Counted from the stretch's first letter, positions 25,480 to 37,430 are shown. The stretch: 64,000 nt of DNA from Chamaea fasciata (GCA_029207755.1 JARCOQ010000002.1:87074087-87138086), one strand, 5' to 3'. The notes: generated by a model not told the origin, from the letters alone. Program-made: numbers and translations.

Positions 25480-28135
25480 AACATATATGTTTATTTGCAA
25501 TTGTTGTGGCGTTGGGGTTTTTCCCCCTTTAGAAAATACACCCAACTGTAAGATGGATATACTGAGCCTGCTTCTTTCATAGATGCCCATTTTAATGGAC
25601 ACCTAATATATGTGATTGGCAGATGACAGACCTGGTGAAAAAATAATTTTAAATAATAAAAATATAATAAATAAAGGTAAAATAAATCTAGAAAAGTGTG
25701 TATTTGTACATAGCATGCTGTACTTTAGCAAATGTATTTAAAATTAATTCCCTTTTATTTTCTAGATCAATACCATTGTGATCAGTACTGATTAAAATGG
25801 AAACACTCAAAAATAAAGTACACAAAATTTTCTCAAATTAATTTCTCCACCTCCTAAACATTTAAAAATAATCCACAAAAGAGTTTGAGCATCTTGATTC
25901 TTTTGAGGCAGTGTAATCATACATATTTTTATTCATATCTGATACTACAAAGGCTACAGAAAGATTCTATTGTTAGTATGTACCATATTATTGGTATTAA
26001 CACACTCTAAATATGTGGAAATCTCATTCCAGCGGGGTTTTCTGTTTAATTTGTTCCCCTGTGATAATTACAGTTTTTGTCTGAGATGAGAGTCTTTTTT
26101 GTTAAGCTCCAGTGCTTCTGTGCAGTCCAACTGTTATGCTGAGAAGTAAATGAAAAAGCCTTTGCTCAAGAGCAACGGAAATAGGCCTCAGTGCATTCAT
26201 TTTCAGGTCTCAGCTCTGTGCTGAACAAAAAAACACAGTGTGATTTTGAAAGATGATGTCCTATCCATGTGTCAGAAATTATGGGAATTTTCCATTGAAA
26301 TATAGGAGTCCTTCCAAAGAGTTAATTTTACTTTATTAGTTTATTTGGCTCCCTTATTTATTATTTGCTTGTAATAGGAACAGTTGAATCAACAAATAGA
26401 TATGTATATACATACATATGCATGCATACTGAGGTATATTTATATGCAAGAATATATGTAAATATGTATGTATTTCTCTTTACCCTAGTTTCATTTTACC
26501 AAGGTGTCATGAAGTAGGGTGGTAGGTTTTAATATTACCAGTACTGATCAATAATCAATGTGCTGGTTTCCTCCAGTATGATCCATTTCAGTGAGTGAAA
26601 AAAAAGATGCAGAGCAACATTGCCATTCAGATGACATCTGTCATCTCATGCTGCTTCTAACACATAAACCAACATCAGATACACAAAAGGTACACTCTTC
26701 CCCTTTTCTTTTTTCATACAGGTATGTGGATACCAATCCACACAAAGAGTGATGGAATGGAGAAATATTCTTACTGGCCATGCAAATGGCAGGAAGGTAG
26801 GAAGAAAGAAGCACTGCACATTGCAAGAAAGGCTGAGAATTCAAAATGACCTTGGGAGATTTGCAAAATGGTCCAGAAAAGAATACAGGGAGGGAGTATT
26901 AAATTAATGAAGGACAAGTCCAAGGCACTACTTAAAAGATAAATGTTCAATAAATACAGGATAGAGTGTGGCTGATCGGACAGAAATTTTTCTTAGAAAC
27001 TGGTAGCTATATGGGTCATCCCTACTGCAGGCTTGATGTGTTACAAGCATCAAATTTCTGAATAAAATAAAATTTATTTTGAGGTACATGTGCAAGAGAA
27101 AATTATACATAATATTTCAAACAAAATAATTCTGTTTATTTCGTATTGTGAAGGCATTGTTAAAAGTGCCTGAATTATCACACTTCAGAACTGACGTATC
27201 TTTTTGACAAGAATTATCAGAAGCCTATGAAGACCTTCAAAAAGACTGGATGTATTTAGTTCATCTAAAGGTGATTAAGAAGGGAGTTATAGAATGTTTT
27301 TTTCCAAGAAAAACACAAAAGCCTGTTACTCATATTCCTGCTTAATCTGCAAAGAAGGCCAGGACTTAAAATCCAGCAAGAAAGATTTTGCTGAAGGATC
27401 AGAATTTTTTTATAGGCAAGCTGTTTTGGTTCATGGAGAGACAGTTTGGTGGGTACAGGGACTCATCAGAGTCATGGGACTCATGGTCAGCAAGAAGACT
27501 TGAACACCCTCCAGCCCCATTTTCATGACATTTACATAGAACAGAGTCTACTCCAATGTCTTATTTCACTGCATTTACTTCAAATGTCCACTACATGTCA
27601 CTCACCTTATTCCTTTTCTGAAAAACAAGGTGGGGGTTTTCCCTTCTCTTTCCCATGACATTGATTCTATCTTGCTCTCTTACTTTTCTTCTCTGTACAT
27701 TTATTTGCCCCTCTCTAAGCCATCCCATCTTTCTGTGTCTCTTTAGTCACAATGCATCTCTTTCCCTTCTCTCTTAGCTCCTTTCTGTCTTCTCTCTCTT
27801 TAACTTTCTCCTTCCTTGTCCCATCCTGTCTTTGAAGAGGGAGGAAAAGCCTGAAGCTGGAGATTCCCACAGGCAGTTATTCCTCTTCTGGGATTTTAGA
27901 GAGAGAATGCAAGGGGTCAGACCTGCTGTGTTTTCCCAGTCCTCGAGTTCCAAGGTGGGTAAAGTGGAAGCAGCCACAGAGCAGCAGGATCTGCTGCTGA
28001 GGGAAACTAAAAGAGGAGCTCCTTGAGCCCTAGCTGTTGCTGTGGACAGACTCTTCCTACCCCAGCGTGAGGGTGGCAGTTTAACCATGGATTATTTATT
28101 ACTGGAGAACATAGACTATACTTATTTTCACTCCT

Positions 28136-28679
28136 TGTAGTGGTTTGAAAGCAAAACAAATGAGAGGCTCCAAGTCAGAGATACAATTTAATAGGAAGAA
28201 AGGAAAGAAAGTAAAATAAAATAGATGCAATAATACAAAAGACCAGTGACAGAGTCAGAACACAACCTGAGCAGGGTGATGGAAGCAGTCCAGATGAGGT
28301 GGTCTTCCTGAAGCAGTGATCCCGTAGAAAGGTCTGGTAGCTCTCTGGTCCTCTGGGAATCCAGTGGGTAAGGGCTGCTTCTACTGTCCCAAACCCCAGC
28401 CTATATTCAGGTGGGAATGCTTGGTTCCTCCCTCTGGGCGGAGCATCTCACAGTGGGATGATGAGTCATGCAGGGGGTCCTAGATGGCCCATTAAACAGA
28501 GATAGCTCCTGGAGGGAGTTACCTATGAGTCATGCAGGAAGGCATTTGATGGGCCATTAGCAGAAGATAGCCCTGAGGGAGGGGGCCCGGGAAGAGCACT
28601 GCTCCAACAATTGGATTCAAAAATTCATGAAGATGGTGATAGAATTCTTTGTGCACATCCTACACTACAACCCAGGACA
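28136..28679 (-). mobile_element. 3' LTR of an ERV-L-like provirus
   Basis: 544 bp, the same length and ends as the solo LTR at 16562-17105: TGTCCTGGGTTGTAGTG at the reverse-strand 5' end and CCACTACA at the 3' end. A polypurine tract and pol lie just to the right, which fixes it as the 3' LTR of a reverse-strand provirus. Its outer flank is CTCCT (28131-28135). A poly(A) signal ATTAAA lies at 28187-28192 (reverse). Both 13-bp AP-1-type sites are intact, unlike in the solo copy. The matching 5' LTR is absent, so LTR-LTR divergence cannot date this insertion. Confidence 0.92.
28400..28537 (-). promoter_or_regulatory. LTR U3 promoter motifs, intact AP-1 pair
   Basis: Reverse-strand order: CTGCATGACTCAT at 28525-28537, the same 13-mer again at 28461-28473, the GC box CCGCCC at 28436-28441, and TATA-like AATATAGG at 28400-28407. 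TGACTCA is the consensus AP-1 core. A repeated AP-1 site upstream of a GC box and TATA is a plausible proviral enhancer and promoter, but activity is not shown. Confidence 0.6.
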
Positions 28680-28683
28680 TAAT

Positions 28684-28699
28684 CCACCCCTTATTCTCT
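28684..28699 (-). other. Polypurine tract of the provirus
   Basis: Reverse-strand AGAGAATAAGGGGTGG, a few bases before the LTR start TGTCC. This is where a retrovirus primes plus-strand DNA synthesis, and its position supports the LTR boundary. Confidence 0.7.
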
Positions 28700-28740
28700 T
28701 ACCATCTACATCATACCCAAATCAATGCATTCTTACAGAG

Positions 28741-28774
28741 ATATACATACATAGATATACATACATAGATATAC
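28741..28774. repeat. 14-bp tandem repeat between pol and LTR
   Basis: Two perfect units of ATATACATACATAG and the start of a third, which decays into ATATATGTATAC. It lies in the spacer between the end of pol and the polypurine tract. Confidence 0.85.
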
Positions 28775-28869
28775 ATATATGTATACAGAATAAAACCTGA
28801 CACACTGTTCTCACTTAAAATTAGGTCTCCCTGTGGTACACAATGGGTTTCCCCATCTTTCTGCATTAC

Positions 28870-29766
28870 TCACCAAGTGTAAGCAGGTCCTTGAGCAAAG
28901 ACAATCCCACAGATGGGTCTGCCTTTGCCTGAGGTGGGATTAATCCAAACAGTCTTTCCTAAAATGCCCTTCATGCGTACCACAGGGACTTTGTCTCCAT
29001 CTACTGTGTGTAAGGGTTCAGACTGGGCAGGACCACCTCGACTGATAGACCCTCGAGTGTTGACCATCCAGGTGGCTTTGGCTAAGTTTATTTCCCAGTT
29101 CTTGAAAGTCCCCACACCAAGTGCCTTCAGGGCAGTCTTCAGTAGTCCATTGCATCGTTCAACTTTCCCGGCAGCTGGTGCGTGATAAGGAATGTGATAT
29201 ATCCATTCAATACGATGTTCTCTAGCCCAGGTGTTTATAAGGCCATTCTTGAAATGGCTCCCATTGTCCGACTCAATTCTCTCAGGGATGCCGTGTCTCC
29301 ACAGGACTTGTTTTTCAAGGCCCAAAATGGTGTTCCAGGCAGTGGCATGAGTCACAGGGTAAGTCTCTAACCATTCAGTGGTAGCTTCCACCATGGTCAG
29401 CTCACAGTGCTTTCCTTGGCGGGTTTGGGGAAGGGTGATGTAGTCAAATTGCCAGGCTTCCCCATACCTGTACTTCAGCCATTGTCCACCATACCACAGA
29501 GGCTTCACTCGCTTGGCCTGTTTGATCGCAGTGCAGGTCTCACAGTTGTGGATGGCCTGTAAGATGCTGTCCATAGTAAGGTCCACCCCTCGGTCACGGG
29601 CCCATCGGTATGTCGCATCTCTTCCCTAATGACCAGAGGCATCATGGGCCCAACGAGCTAGGGACAATTCTCTGTTGTGTAGCCAGTCTAGATCCACCTG
29701 TGATACTTTCACCTTGGCAACTTTGTCCACTTGCTTGTTGTTGCGATGCTCTTCATTAGGTGTGTG
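28870..29766 (-). pseudogene. pol: ERV-L-type pol remnant: RNase H end and integrase
   Basis: A decayed proviral pol 3' part. From the right: the end of RNase H (HRNNKQVDK), then integrase. The zinc-binding module has both His residues just before an in-frame TAG (29626-29628) and its CxxC pair (CETC) just after. In the 238-codon open part that begins at 29586, the catalytic core has Asp48 (WQFDYI), Asp107 (ESDNGSHF) and Glu143 (GKVERCNG), giving the exact D,D35E spacing. The HIPYHAPAAGKVE context is typical of ERV-L. A TGA at 28870-28872 ends the frame, but the same frame stays open for about 50 codons beyond it, so this stop also looks like a nonsense mutation. To the right, the frame closes at 29767-29769 and similarity is lost. 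Integrase would insert viral DNA into the host chromosome. This copy cannot make a full protein. No env follows, as expected for this class. Confidence 0.9.
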
Positions 29767-29787
29767 TTACTAACATGGTGTTCTCCT

Positions 29788-32700
29788 CACCGCAACGTGT
29801 CAGCTCTGCACAGTCACTTGGATGTTGCAAGCTGCGAATCCTGAAACCAAGAAAATCAAAGGCCACATGTGTATGTAGTCTCTTGGCTTCTCAGAGTAGG
29901 TGTGATGTGATGCCCACTCACCAATTAGGAAGGAGCATTCAGGGAGTAAAGCTGCCCAACAATAGTGAAGGTTTGGTAGGTCCCTTACTAGCTGCTGTTG
30001 AAAATGTCATCTCCTTTGTGGGAGCTCCCCTCTCTGTGTTTGCATTGCCACACTGGTGCCAGGACCTTAGTCCCAAAAACCTGCCAAAGAAACTGGCAAA
30101 GTGTTTCCCGCTGCTGGCCCTGTCCTCAGGCCGTGTGCTGTGGACAGATCAAAGTAGCCCTTCAGGGTGGCAGGACTAGCCCCTCAGACCTGTCAGCTGC
30201 CAGCACAGCCTGACAGGCAAACAAACAAACAGAAATCCCAAAGAAAATAAGAGCAATTGGAGAAACCAACACCAATAAAATATTTCTGAAGGGTTTTAGG
30301 AAATACCTTTGTCACTCAAAAAAAGAAATGAAAAAACTCAGCCAGCAACCAAAACTAGGCATATCAGATTCACCACATCACAGCACCAGCCCATTTAAAC
30401 AGACTGTGGTTACCTTGGTTATGTAGTGGGTACCCTTTGTGAAAACCAAATAAACAAACAACATACACACTCCCCTAATGCAGGAGCTGCTCTCAGACTG
30501 CATATTGGCTCTGAGCCACATCTCCCGCCGTAAGGGGAGTGTGGGAATGCACAGCTTTGGCAGCAGCTTCCAGTGCCTCAGGCTCTAACAGTTTATTTTA
30601 TTTTATTTATAGGATTTTCTATGGCACTCGTCACCCTCATATCTAAGCATTTTAGAGGTATTAGTAGACTTACCCTCACAACCCCTCTTTGAGATACCAA
30701 AGATACTATTGCCATTTTATAGATATAGAACTAATAGGTCAATAACTTGCTCAGTTTTAGAAGGAGAATCTGGCAGAATTAGGCACTGGACAAGCCCCCG
30801 AGTTCCACTCCTGAACTTTAATCACAGAAGTTTCCCTCCAGTGGCATTATTGAGACTGAAGAAATACAGGAAGCTGAACATCATCATGGATATATTTGAC
30901 TCCTGCTTGGTTTTTTTTTCTACTGTGTTTGGTCTAGCAGCTGTTAAGAACACAGGAAAAAAAGGTAAAATTCTATTTGCATTTTTCTTCATCTCTGAGG
31001 TCTAGAGGTATCAATACAGCACACCTTTTTCATTAGTATTTATAATAAGAACAACTGATATATTTTAGACTTTCATGTAACCGAAGTCTAACACATTTTT
31101 GGCATGACACTAGTCCTAAATTACTTGCTCTATGTTTATTTTATTTTTTTGTTTCTGTTTGTGGTTAGTTTTTCTAATTTGAGGACAATCTGGTGCTTCT
31201 CTGAAGTAAGATTCTTTTTGCATTCCATCCTTTCCTCAACTCCTCTCAGCTGATAACTTTCAAGAATTAATCTGCCGGTCATGCAGCTATTTTGGTGTTC
31301 AAAGTGGCCACTGCTATAAGGAGTTGTGCCTCTTGCTCTCCATCACTGTACAGAAAAGCAGCAGATACTTCTGTGTGTCAAGAAACCAGGAGGATCCCAT
31401 GTCACTGCAAATGAACCATGAATTTCCAGGGTTCAAAGGACAACGAGAAAGACAGGATGAGTCACGTGACTTTTGTGTTTCACCCTGATAAATGGCAGGT
31501 CAAGGAGGGTTGTGTTTAATAGTATATTCCTCAATGAAATGTCACTTTTTCCTCAATGTGTCCTCTGTGTGAGCTAATTAAAATCATGTTTTACTGCAAT
31601 GTCAGCACATGAAGTTGCTGACTTTCTTGTTGTCTTCTACATAGTACAAAATGAATGTTGTCATTTGATAAATTCAGGATCTTAAAGGTTCTGTCTGATG
31701 GGGTCTAATGTATGCTGCTCTATATATGTTTAATGCTTTCAAACTGCCTCTCTTCCTTTGTTCAAATCACAGCATTCATGACCTGTACATAACGTTTTCT
31801 CCTGCCATCCTTAAACCTCAACCTCCTCAAAATTAACAGAATTTTTAAAAAGATATCAAGCAAATACTGGCATTGCTTCCCTTCCAGACTGTTCTAAATT
31901 AGTTTTTAAGCAATGTGTCCAAAAGCCATGCTCATATGCATCCAATGAGAATTGGCTGTACAGGGGCAGTTTTCTTACATTTCTTACATATTTTCTTATA
32001 TATATATTGATATTAGGGGGCGTGTGTAATGTTCATTTGGAAATAAATTCTGTCACCTTACAACACATCTATAATGAGCAGTAGTTAAAGAGTATGGTTA
32101 CAGAAAGCCTGGGATTAATTTCTCTAACCAGTAGCAATTGCAGGATTCTTCTGCGTTAAGCTCTTGAAAACTGCCATTTATGGTGCATCTCATCTCAGTA
32201 ACAGGAACATGAATGAGAAAAAGAAACAACCTGCTACTCCATTAACTTTTGTTTTTACTATTTCTATTCTTGTATCCTGTGAAAGTTCTTTTGACAAAAA
32301 TCCAAAGTCAGTATCTCTGCATATTTTATGGTAAATGACAAAGAGCAAAGTTTCCAGCTTTGGCCTCACACTATATCACCTTGTGCTGTAATCCACACAG
32401 ATCTCGTAAATTTGTTTGAGACTGAGTCAGTTCTTCAGTGAGTACCGTGAACTCATTAATTTATTGATAGGTGCTACAGCAACGAGTGGTGGCAATTCAA
32501 GCCACTGCTCTGTCCGAGGTGTACCTTCACCCTCTTCTTCCCCGCCCCCATCCTTTCCAGCTTGCTTCCCTAGTGCTGAGAGCCAGTGCAATGCTGACTT
32601 CTGGCTGAGATACAAAACACAGATCTCAAAGAAATTCTCTCACCTCCTAAAGACCTTATCTGAAGCCCATTAAAGCTGCTGAGAGCCTTCTCATTGACTT

Positions 32701-35589
32701 CAGAAGGCCTCAGATCCAGTCCCCCAGGGAAAAGATGTTAACAATTGTGCATCCTTAAACCAGCCAGAAGAACTTCTTGAAATCAATATGTCTCTATCAA
32801 TATTGGTCCCTAAAACCCATAAAACACAACAAAGACACTTCTTGTGAGTCTTGCCAGCTGCAGGGGAAAAAAAAATAGAAAACTAGTCCTTGGGAGACAC
32901 CATTACCTAAAATAAGCAGCTGAGTCTGAGAAGTGACCACAACAGCTACAAAACTATATCCTAACCTTTCTGCATTTGTACTCACTCAGCTTTGCTTTAC
33001 TGTACTCCCAGCTCCACACTGAATGCACTAAATGACTCACATTACACACACTGCAACAAAGGCAGTTATACCCCAATATTCATTAAGGTCTTCATGCAGC
33101 AAGGTACTTAAGCACATGCCTAAGTACAAGGGAAGTCTAATTAACTTCAATGGGACTGCTTGCTTTCTTTAAGCCAGGCATGTGCTTAAGTACCTTGCTG
33201 AAAGTGAGAGGAAGACTCCAGGTGCTACCATTTATACAAGTGTCATTAAACACAGAGTTAGTGTACTTAGATACACAAACTTCCTAAACCCTAAAACCAC
33301 ATCATTAAATTATAGCACTTACTAGAAAACAGCAAAGGTGAGCATGTTGATGAAGCATCACATACATCAATACACATACATAAGCATTAAAGTGATCAAA
33401 AATACAACATCCCATGCACTCTGCCTGTGGTTTCTGCACATACATCTGTTCCTTCAGATTTCAGGTTTCTGTAAAACGAGACTGCAGGCCTCTGAAAGGC
33501 CTGTGAAAAAGACTGTGATCTGAAAATAATACCCTCTATGACTTAGGTATAAAAGAACAAAAGCAATGTAGTACCTCAGGAGCAAAACAAAAATTCTTTA
33601 GGTTCCACAACAGTCCAATTTCGTACTTTCAAGCAATTATGCTATTTTTTAGTCAATCTGAATTTCTTTTATTTTTAGTGCCTGTTTAATTGTCATCAGA
33701 TAGAAGTTAAGCCACTCGCTGTATGACTGCAGGCAAGTTGCTTGACCTTCTTTTTAGTCCTCTTATCTGGCTTTATAATCCAGCACAAATGGGAGTTCAC
33801 TAAAATCTAGAAGCTGTGTGTGTGCAGAGTGGAATAAGTTAGCTAGTCTACTGGTTAATACATCAACAGTTTTGTCAGGGTCAGAAAACGGTTTACTGGG
33901 AAAGGAAAACCTCTCTGAGGCCAGGCAGGTTTTAGTTCTGCCTATTCCCCATGACATTTTTTTGAGCTGGGTCTCTTCATTAGTGGTTGGACTCCACGAG
34001 CTTCAATGTGTTTTCAAACCTAAATGAGTCTATAATTTGTTAATTCTATAATTAAGAGTTTCAGCAGAAAGCAATGAACTGCATATTTGGAGCTGCACGG
34101 GGGTTTCTACTTAGAAACCTAGGATCTCAAAAAATTAGGTCTCCTTTCTCCATTCTCATGCAGCTCACAGCTCTCAGCATAGCTCACAAGGGGACTGGCA
34201 TCCTTTCCCTGTGAGTATGTGGTTTAGAACCCAAAACTATGCACAGATTGTGGATTATTCTTGGATATCTCTGTTTGGTAAATACAATTGTTAAATTAAG
34301 TTTTCCTCATGCTCAGGACAATATGGAGTGACTCTCTCAGACTGAACATGAAGGACTTATCCCACAGGGAATTGTGCACCTGAAGGAGATCAGAAAAATT
34401 TGTTTTTTAGGATGAGGGGAGAGAGATAATAGACAAAGCTAATTGGTGTGACTTTCATTTTATATATGACAGTTAAATACTATGGTGATGAGTATAGAAC
34501 TGCTTTTTTCTCCTTTCGAGTGATTATCTGATTATTTTGCTGAGGTCAGTAGCAAGTGTCTCTGACCTCATTGTTTGCTGAAGCAACTGTATTGTCACCA
34601 GCACTGGAGTGGAACATTGCTAACTGAATGGGTTAAGAAAACTGCTCATGAAAATGCTGAAATGCACTCAGTCTTTGGTAACCAAGACCATTATTGTATA
34701 AAAGGAGATACTGAAGAGGGCATTACACTGGACAATTGCTTCAAATAATCATTTTTTAAACATCATTTTACCCACCTGTCATTTTACCTACTGCTTAGAG
34801 TTGAACTGTTGGATGCTCTAAAAAATCATCAAACTCTTGAAATTAAGATTTATTTGAGGCAAAATGACATGGAAAGCATTTCTAGTGGGTCTTTCACAGT
34901 GAAGAAAGCTATGTATTTGCAAAGTTATGCAATTATTCAAACAGTATTTGAGTATTCTTTGAAAACTGTTAAAAGAGGAGAAAAACCTGCTGTCTTAGTT
35001 CTTTTCAAACAGAAAAGTCCTTTGCTTGATTTTATAAGCAACATGCTGTTCTGTTGTCAGCTTTTCTGCATCTGTTATATCATGGGTCTTGACAACATCA
35101 TAGGCCAATGTCCCTTGTGATTGAAGTAAAGTATTAAATTTTAGTATCCAGAACAAGGTGATATTTCAAAGGCCAGGCTGTTATTGAGCTTGCAGGTGAT
35201 AAGTCTCAAATTCTGAAATTCTGCATTTTATAGAGAAGCACAACTGCTGACTTCAAAAATAAGTTTATAAGAAATTGCCAAGCACAAATGAACAAAGTTC
35301 CCAATGCTCTGGTCCCGATTAGAGGCAGAGGGTTCCAGGGCAGAGTGCAAATTACTTTTCTTGAGCTTCTCTGTGGCTTCTTCACTTTACAGAATAAGAA
35401 ACACCTGCTGGTAGTAGTGTTAGAGAAGATTATACTAAAATCAGGCCTCAACCTTACTTGAGAGTGACAGAAGAAAATTCCTGTAACTGAAATCTATTTT
35501 GCACCAGTAATAAAGCTGCAGCAGCACAGTTAAAATAATTGTATGATGCCATTGTAATGGTAATACAGGGTACAGAAATAATATGAGGT
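29788..35589. other. Unassigned DNA right of the provirus
   Basis: Right of the pol remnant, 29788-30215 is GC-richer and has a 139-codon forward frame (29760-30179) and a competing second frame, with no resemblance I can name. It could be decayed proviral or other repeat DNA. 30205-30225 is CAAA-rich. 32460-32720 is also GC-richer, and its end (TTGACTTCAGAAGGCCTCAG, 32695-32714) recalls old amniote repeat text. The rest is ordinary AT-rich DNA without recognisable genes. Confidence 0.5.
33097..33200. repeat. Perfect 25-bp inverted repeat with 54-nt loop
   Basis: The left arm 33097-33121 and right arm 33176-33200 are exact reverse complements over 25 bases; the right arm begins AGGCATGTGCTTAAGTACC. 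Each arm has a CTTAAG core, and the loop includes AACTTCAATGGGACT. From memory, similar text (TTAAGCACATGCTTAAG, ACTTCAATGGGACT) occurs widely in reptile and bird genomes, so this is probably a copy of an old palindromic amniote repeat, perhaps derived from a small DNA transposon. I see no target duplication. It could instead fold as an RNA hairpin if transcribed. Confidence 0.85.
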
Positions 35590-36094
35590 ATTCCACCTGG
35601 AGTCCATCTCTGGGGCTCCCAACATAAGAGCATCCAGCCCTGGAACAGCGAACGTAAGAAGGAGATGCTAGAGTGAGGCCAAAGGAGGACCACTAGGATG
35701 ATCAGAGAACTGGAGAACCTCTCCTATTCAGCCTAGAGAAGAGCAGACTCCAGGGAGAGCTTAGAACGTATTCCAGTGTCTAAAGGGAACTAGAAGAGAG
35801 ATGGGGAGGTGCTTTTTGAGGGTCACATAGCGATAGGACAAAATATAATAGCTGTAAGCTAGAAGAGAGCAAGTTTAGGTAAAAGGAAGAAATTCTTTAC
35901 TGGGAGAGTAGTGAGGCACTGGCACAGGTTACCCAGTGACACTGTGTGTTACCCATCCCTGACAGTGCTCAAGGCCAGGTTGAACAGAGCTCAGAGCAGC
36001 CTGGCCTTAGTGGAAGGTGTCCCTGCCCATGGCAGAGGGATTGGAACTAGACAATCTTAAAGGTCCCTTCCAATCCAAAACATTGTATGAAGTT
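35590..36094 (+). mobile_element. CR1 LINE fragment, 3' end
   Basis: Diagnostic CR1 blocks in order: TCTGGGGCTCCCAACATAAG, AGGACCACTAGGATGATCAG, GAGAACTGGAGAACCTCTCC, GAAGAAATTCTTTACTGGGA, GAGGCACTGGCACAGGTTAC, AAGGTCCCTTCCAATCCAAA. It covers the end of ORF2 and the 3' UTR. The coding frame is broken and the terminal short repeat has decayed (ATTGTATGAAGTTC), so this is an older copy than the one at 17111-17516. Confidence 0.92.
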
Positions 36095-37430
36095 CAACGA
36101 TTTCCTGAGGAATACTCTGCTTAGTAGTAGATTACATGAGTGCAAACACCTCTCGGTGTCATTAGTACAAAATGATTCAGTTTTCAGCCTGTAAACAGTG
36201 AATGTAAACACATTAACCTTAGGGATCATCAGGTTGCAGCTGTTGATCTTTCCTGCAGGGAATCACCAGACTAAGAAGTGTCATACCTATTCCCTTGGAA
36301 TGGATGTACGTTCTGTCTGAATGGTGAAGTCTGCATTTTTTTCTCCAAAAGTATGGAACTGGCTAGTGCTGTCAGGAGAAATAATGTGAATTGCAAAAGG
36401 TGGATATGAAATATAGGTGTTAGGGTAAAGAGTCAACACAAAACACTGTAGTGTTCACTTCAGCTGTGGAATAAACCAAAACTATTCCACAATAAGGATT
36501 TATGAAAAGAGAGTAGCTAAAATAAGCTTTCATACTTGGACCCCACAAAGGGTAGCAGAGCCCTGGACTGACATCAGTGTAAAATCACAGGTAAACACCA
36601 TTTCCTTTCCTAAGCAAGAATTGTGACATCAGAATCATTCTGTTCTATGTCACCCACTATCAGAAGGACAGCAATTGCCTTCTCATGAACCATTTCATTC
36701 ATTCTGTCTTACATCCAATGGTTCCCATGAAAAATTCAGTTTCCATAATGAAGGAGGGGGCTATAAAACACAAGAGAACATGGAAAGTCAAAAACAACTT
36801 GACACTAAAAATTAAGGAGTTAAATAATTTAACAGTGAATTTCTGCAGAACTGAGATGAAGTCAGAAAAACGTAAAGCCAAACTTTTTGTCTGCTCTTAC
36901 TACAGCTGATGAAACGTTAACTATAATACATAACCATTGGTGATCATATTTCATTTGATAATCCATTAAGGCCTCACATAGTTCTCTGCTTTTTCATATA
37001 AAGTGTAATACTTTAGGGGGAGGGAAGCTGGCCGACAGAGGCAGAAGAGGATTTGTCCTCACACTGTGTGCTGGACCAATAATGCTCTTCCTGCTGAACT
37101 AATGGCTCTTCATAGGGTTTAGGTCAAAGAGTTTAATGGAGCATAGCTCTGGATATCGCAGTAAATTCTTAGATTCTCAAACTAAACTACTGTAGTCTTA
37201 AAGTACAAATGATGATGGTCCTAATAAGGAGACACATTCCCAAGCAGACTTGAGAGTGAAATATATGACAAGAATGCTAAAACAGATATCTTTCTTCCAA
37301 CTAATGCTAAAAAATGTCCGTTTCTAACCACAGTTGAATTCACTGTTGTCTGCAGTTCTCCAAGGCAGAGGAGAAGAGGATGTTTGCCCTGAGAATGTTT
37401 GCAACATTTTGTTTAGTCCCTGATATTTGA

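Larger units (their letters stand above)
20442..28135. other. Unassigned AT-rich DNA with small repeats
   Basis: No gene recognised. Open frames reach 122 codons (23567-23935, reverse), but that one overlaps a 31-bp tandem duplication and several competing frames, and shows no family features. 24630-24700 (TTCATAGATTTTATGGTTAAGG onward in part) faintly resembles an old amniote repeat. 26399-26475 is a degenerate TATG-rich patch. 27640-28090 is pyrimidine-rich without a gene I can identify. Confidence 0.5.

Noticed and set aside
16562..28679. The two LTRs as the ends of a single ~12-kb provirus
   Set aside because: The left LTR has its own 5-bp duplication on both sides, and the right LTR is a 3' LTR with pol on its right, so the DNA between them is not proviral interior.
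28913..29370. Forward open frames of 90 and 62 codons
   Set aside because: They are antisense shadows of the reverse-strand integrase remnant.
29760..30179. 139-codon forward open frame right of the provirus
   Set aside because: It starts inside the reverse-strand pol remnant, overlaps another forward frame, and shows no motif. I noted it only as unassigned GC-richer DNA.
33287..33300. Telomere-like CCCTAAAACC text
   Set aside because: Only one or two degenerate units, and not the vertebrate TTAGGG repeat in tandem.
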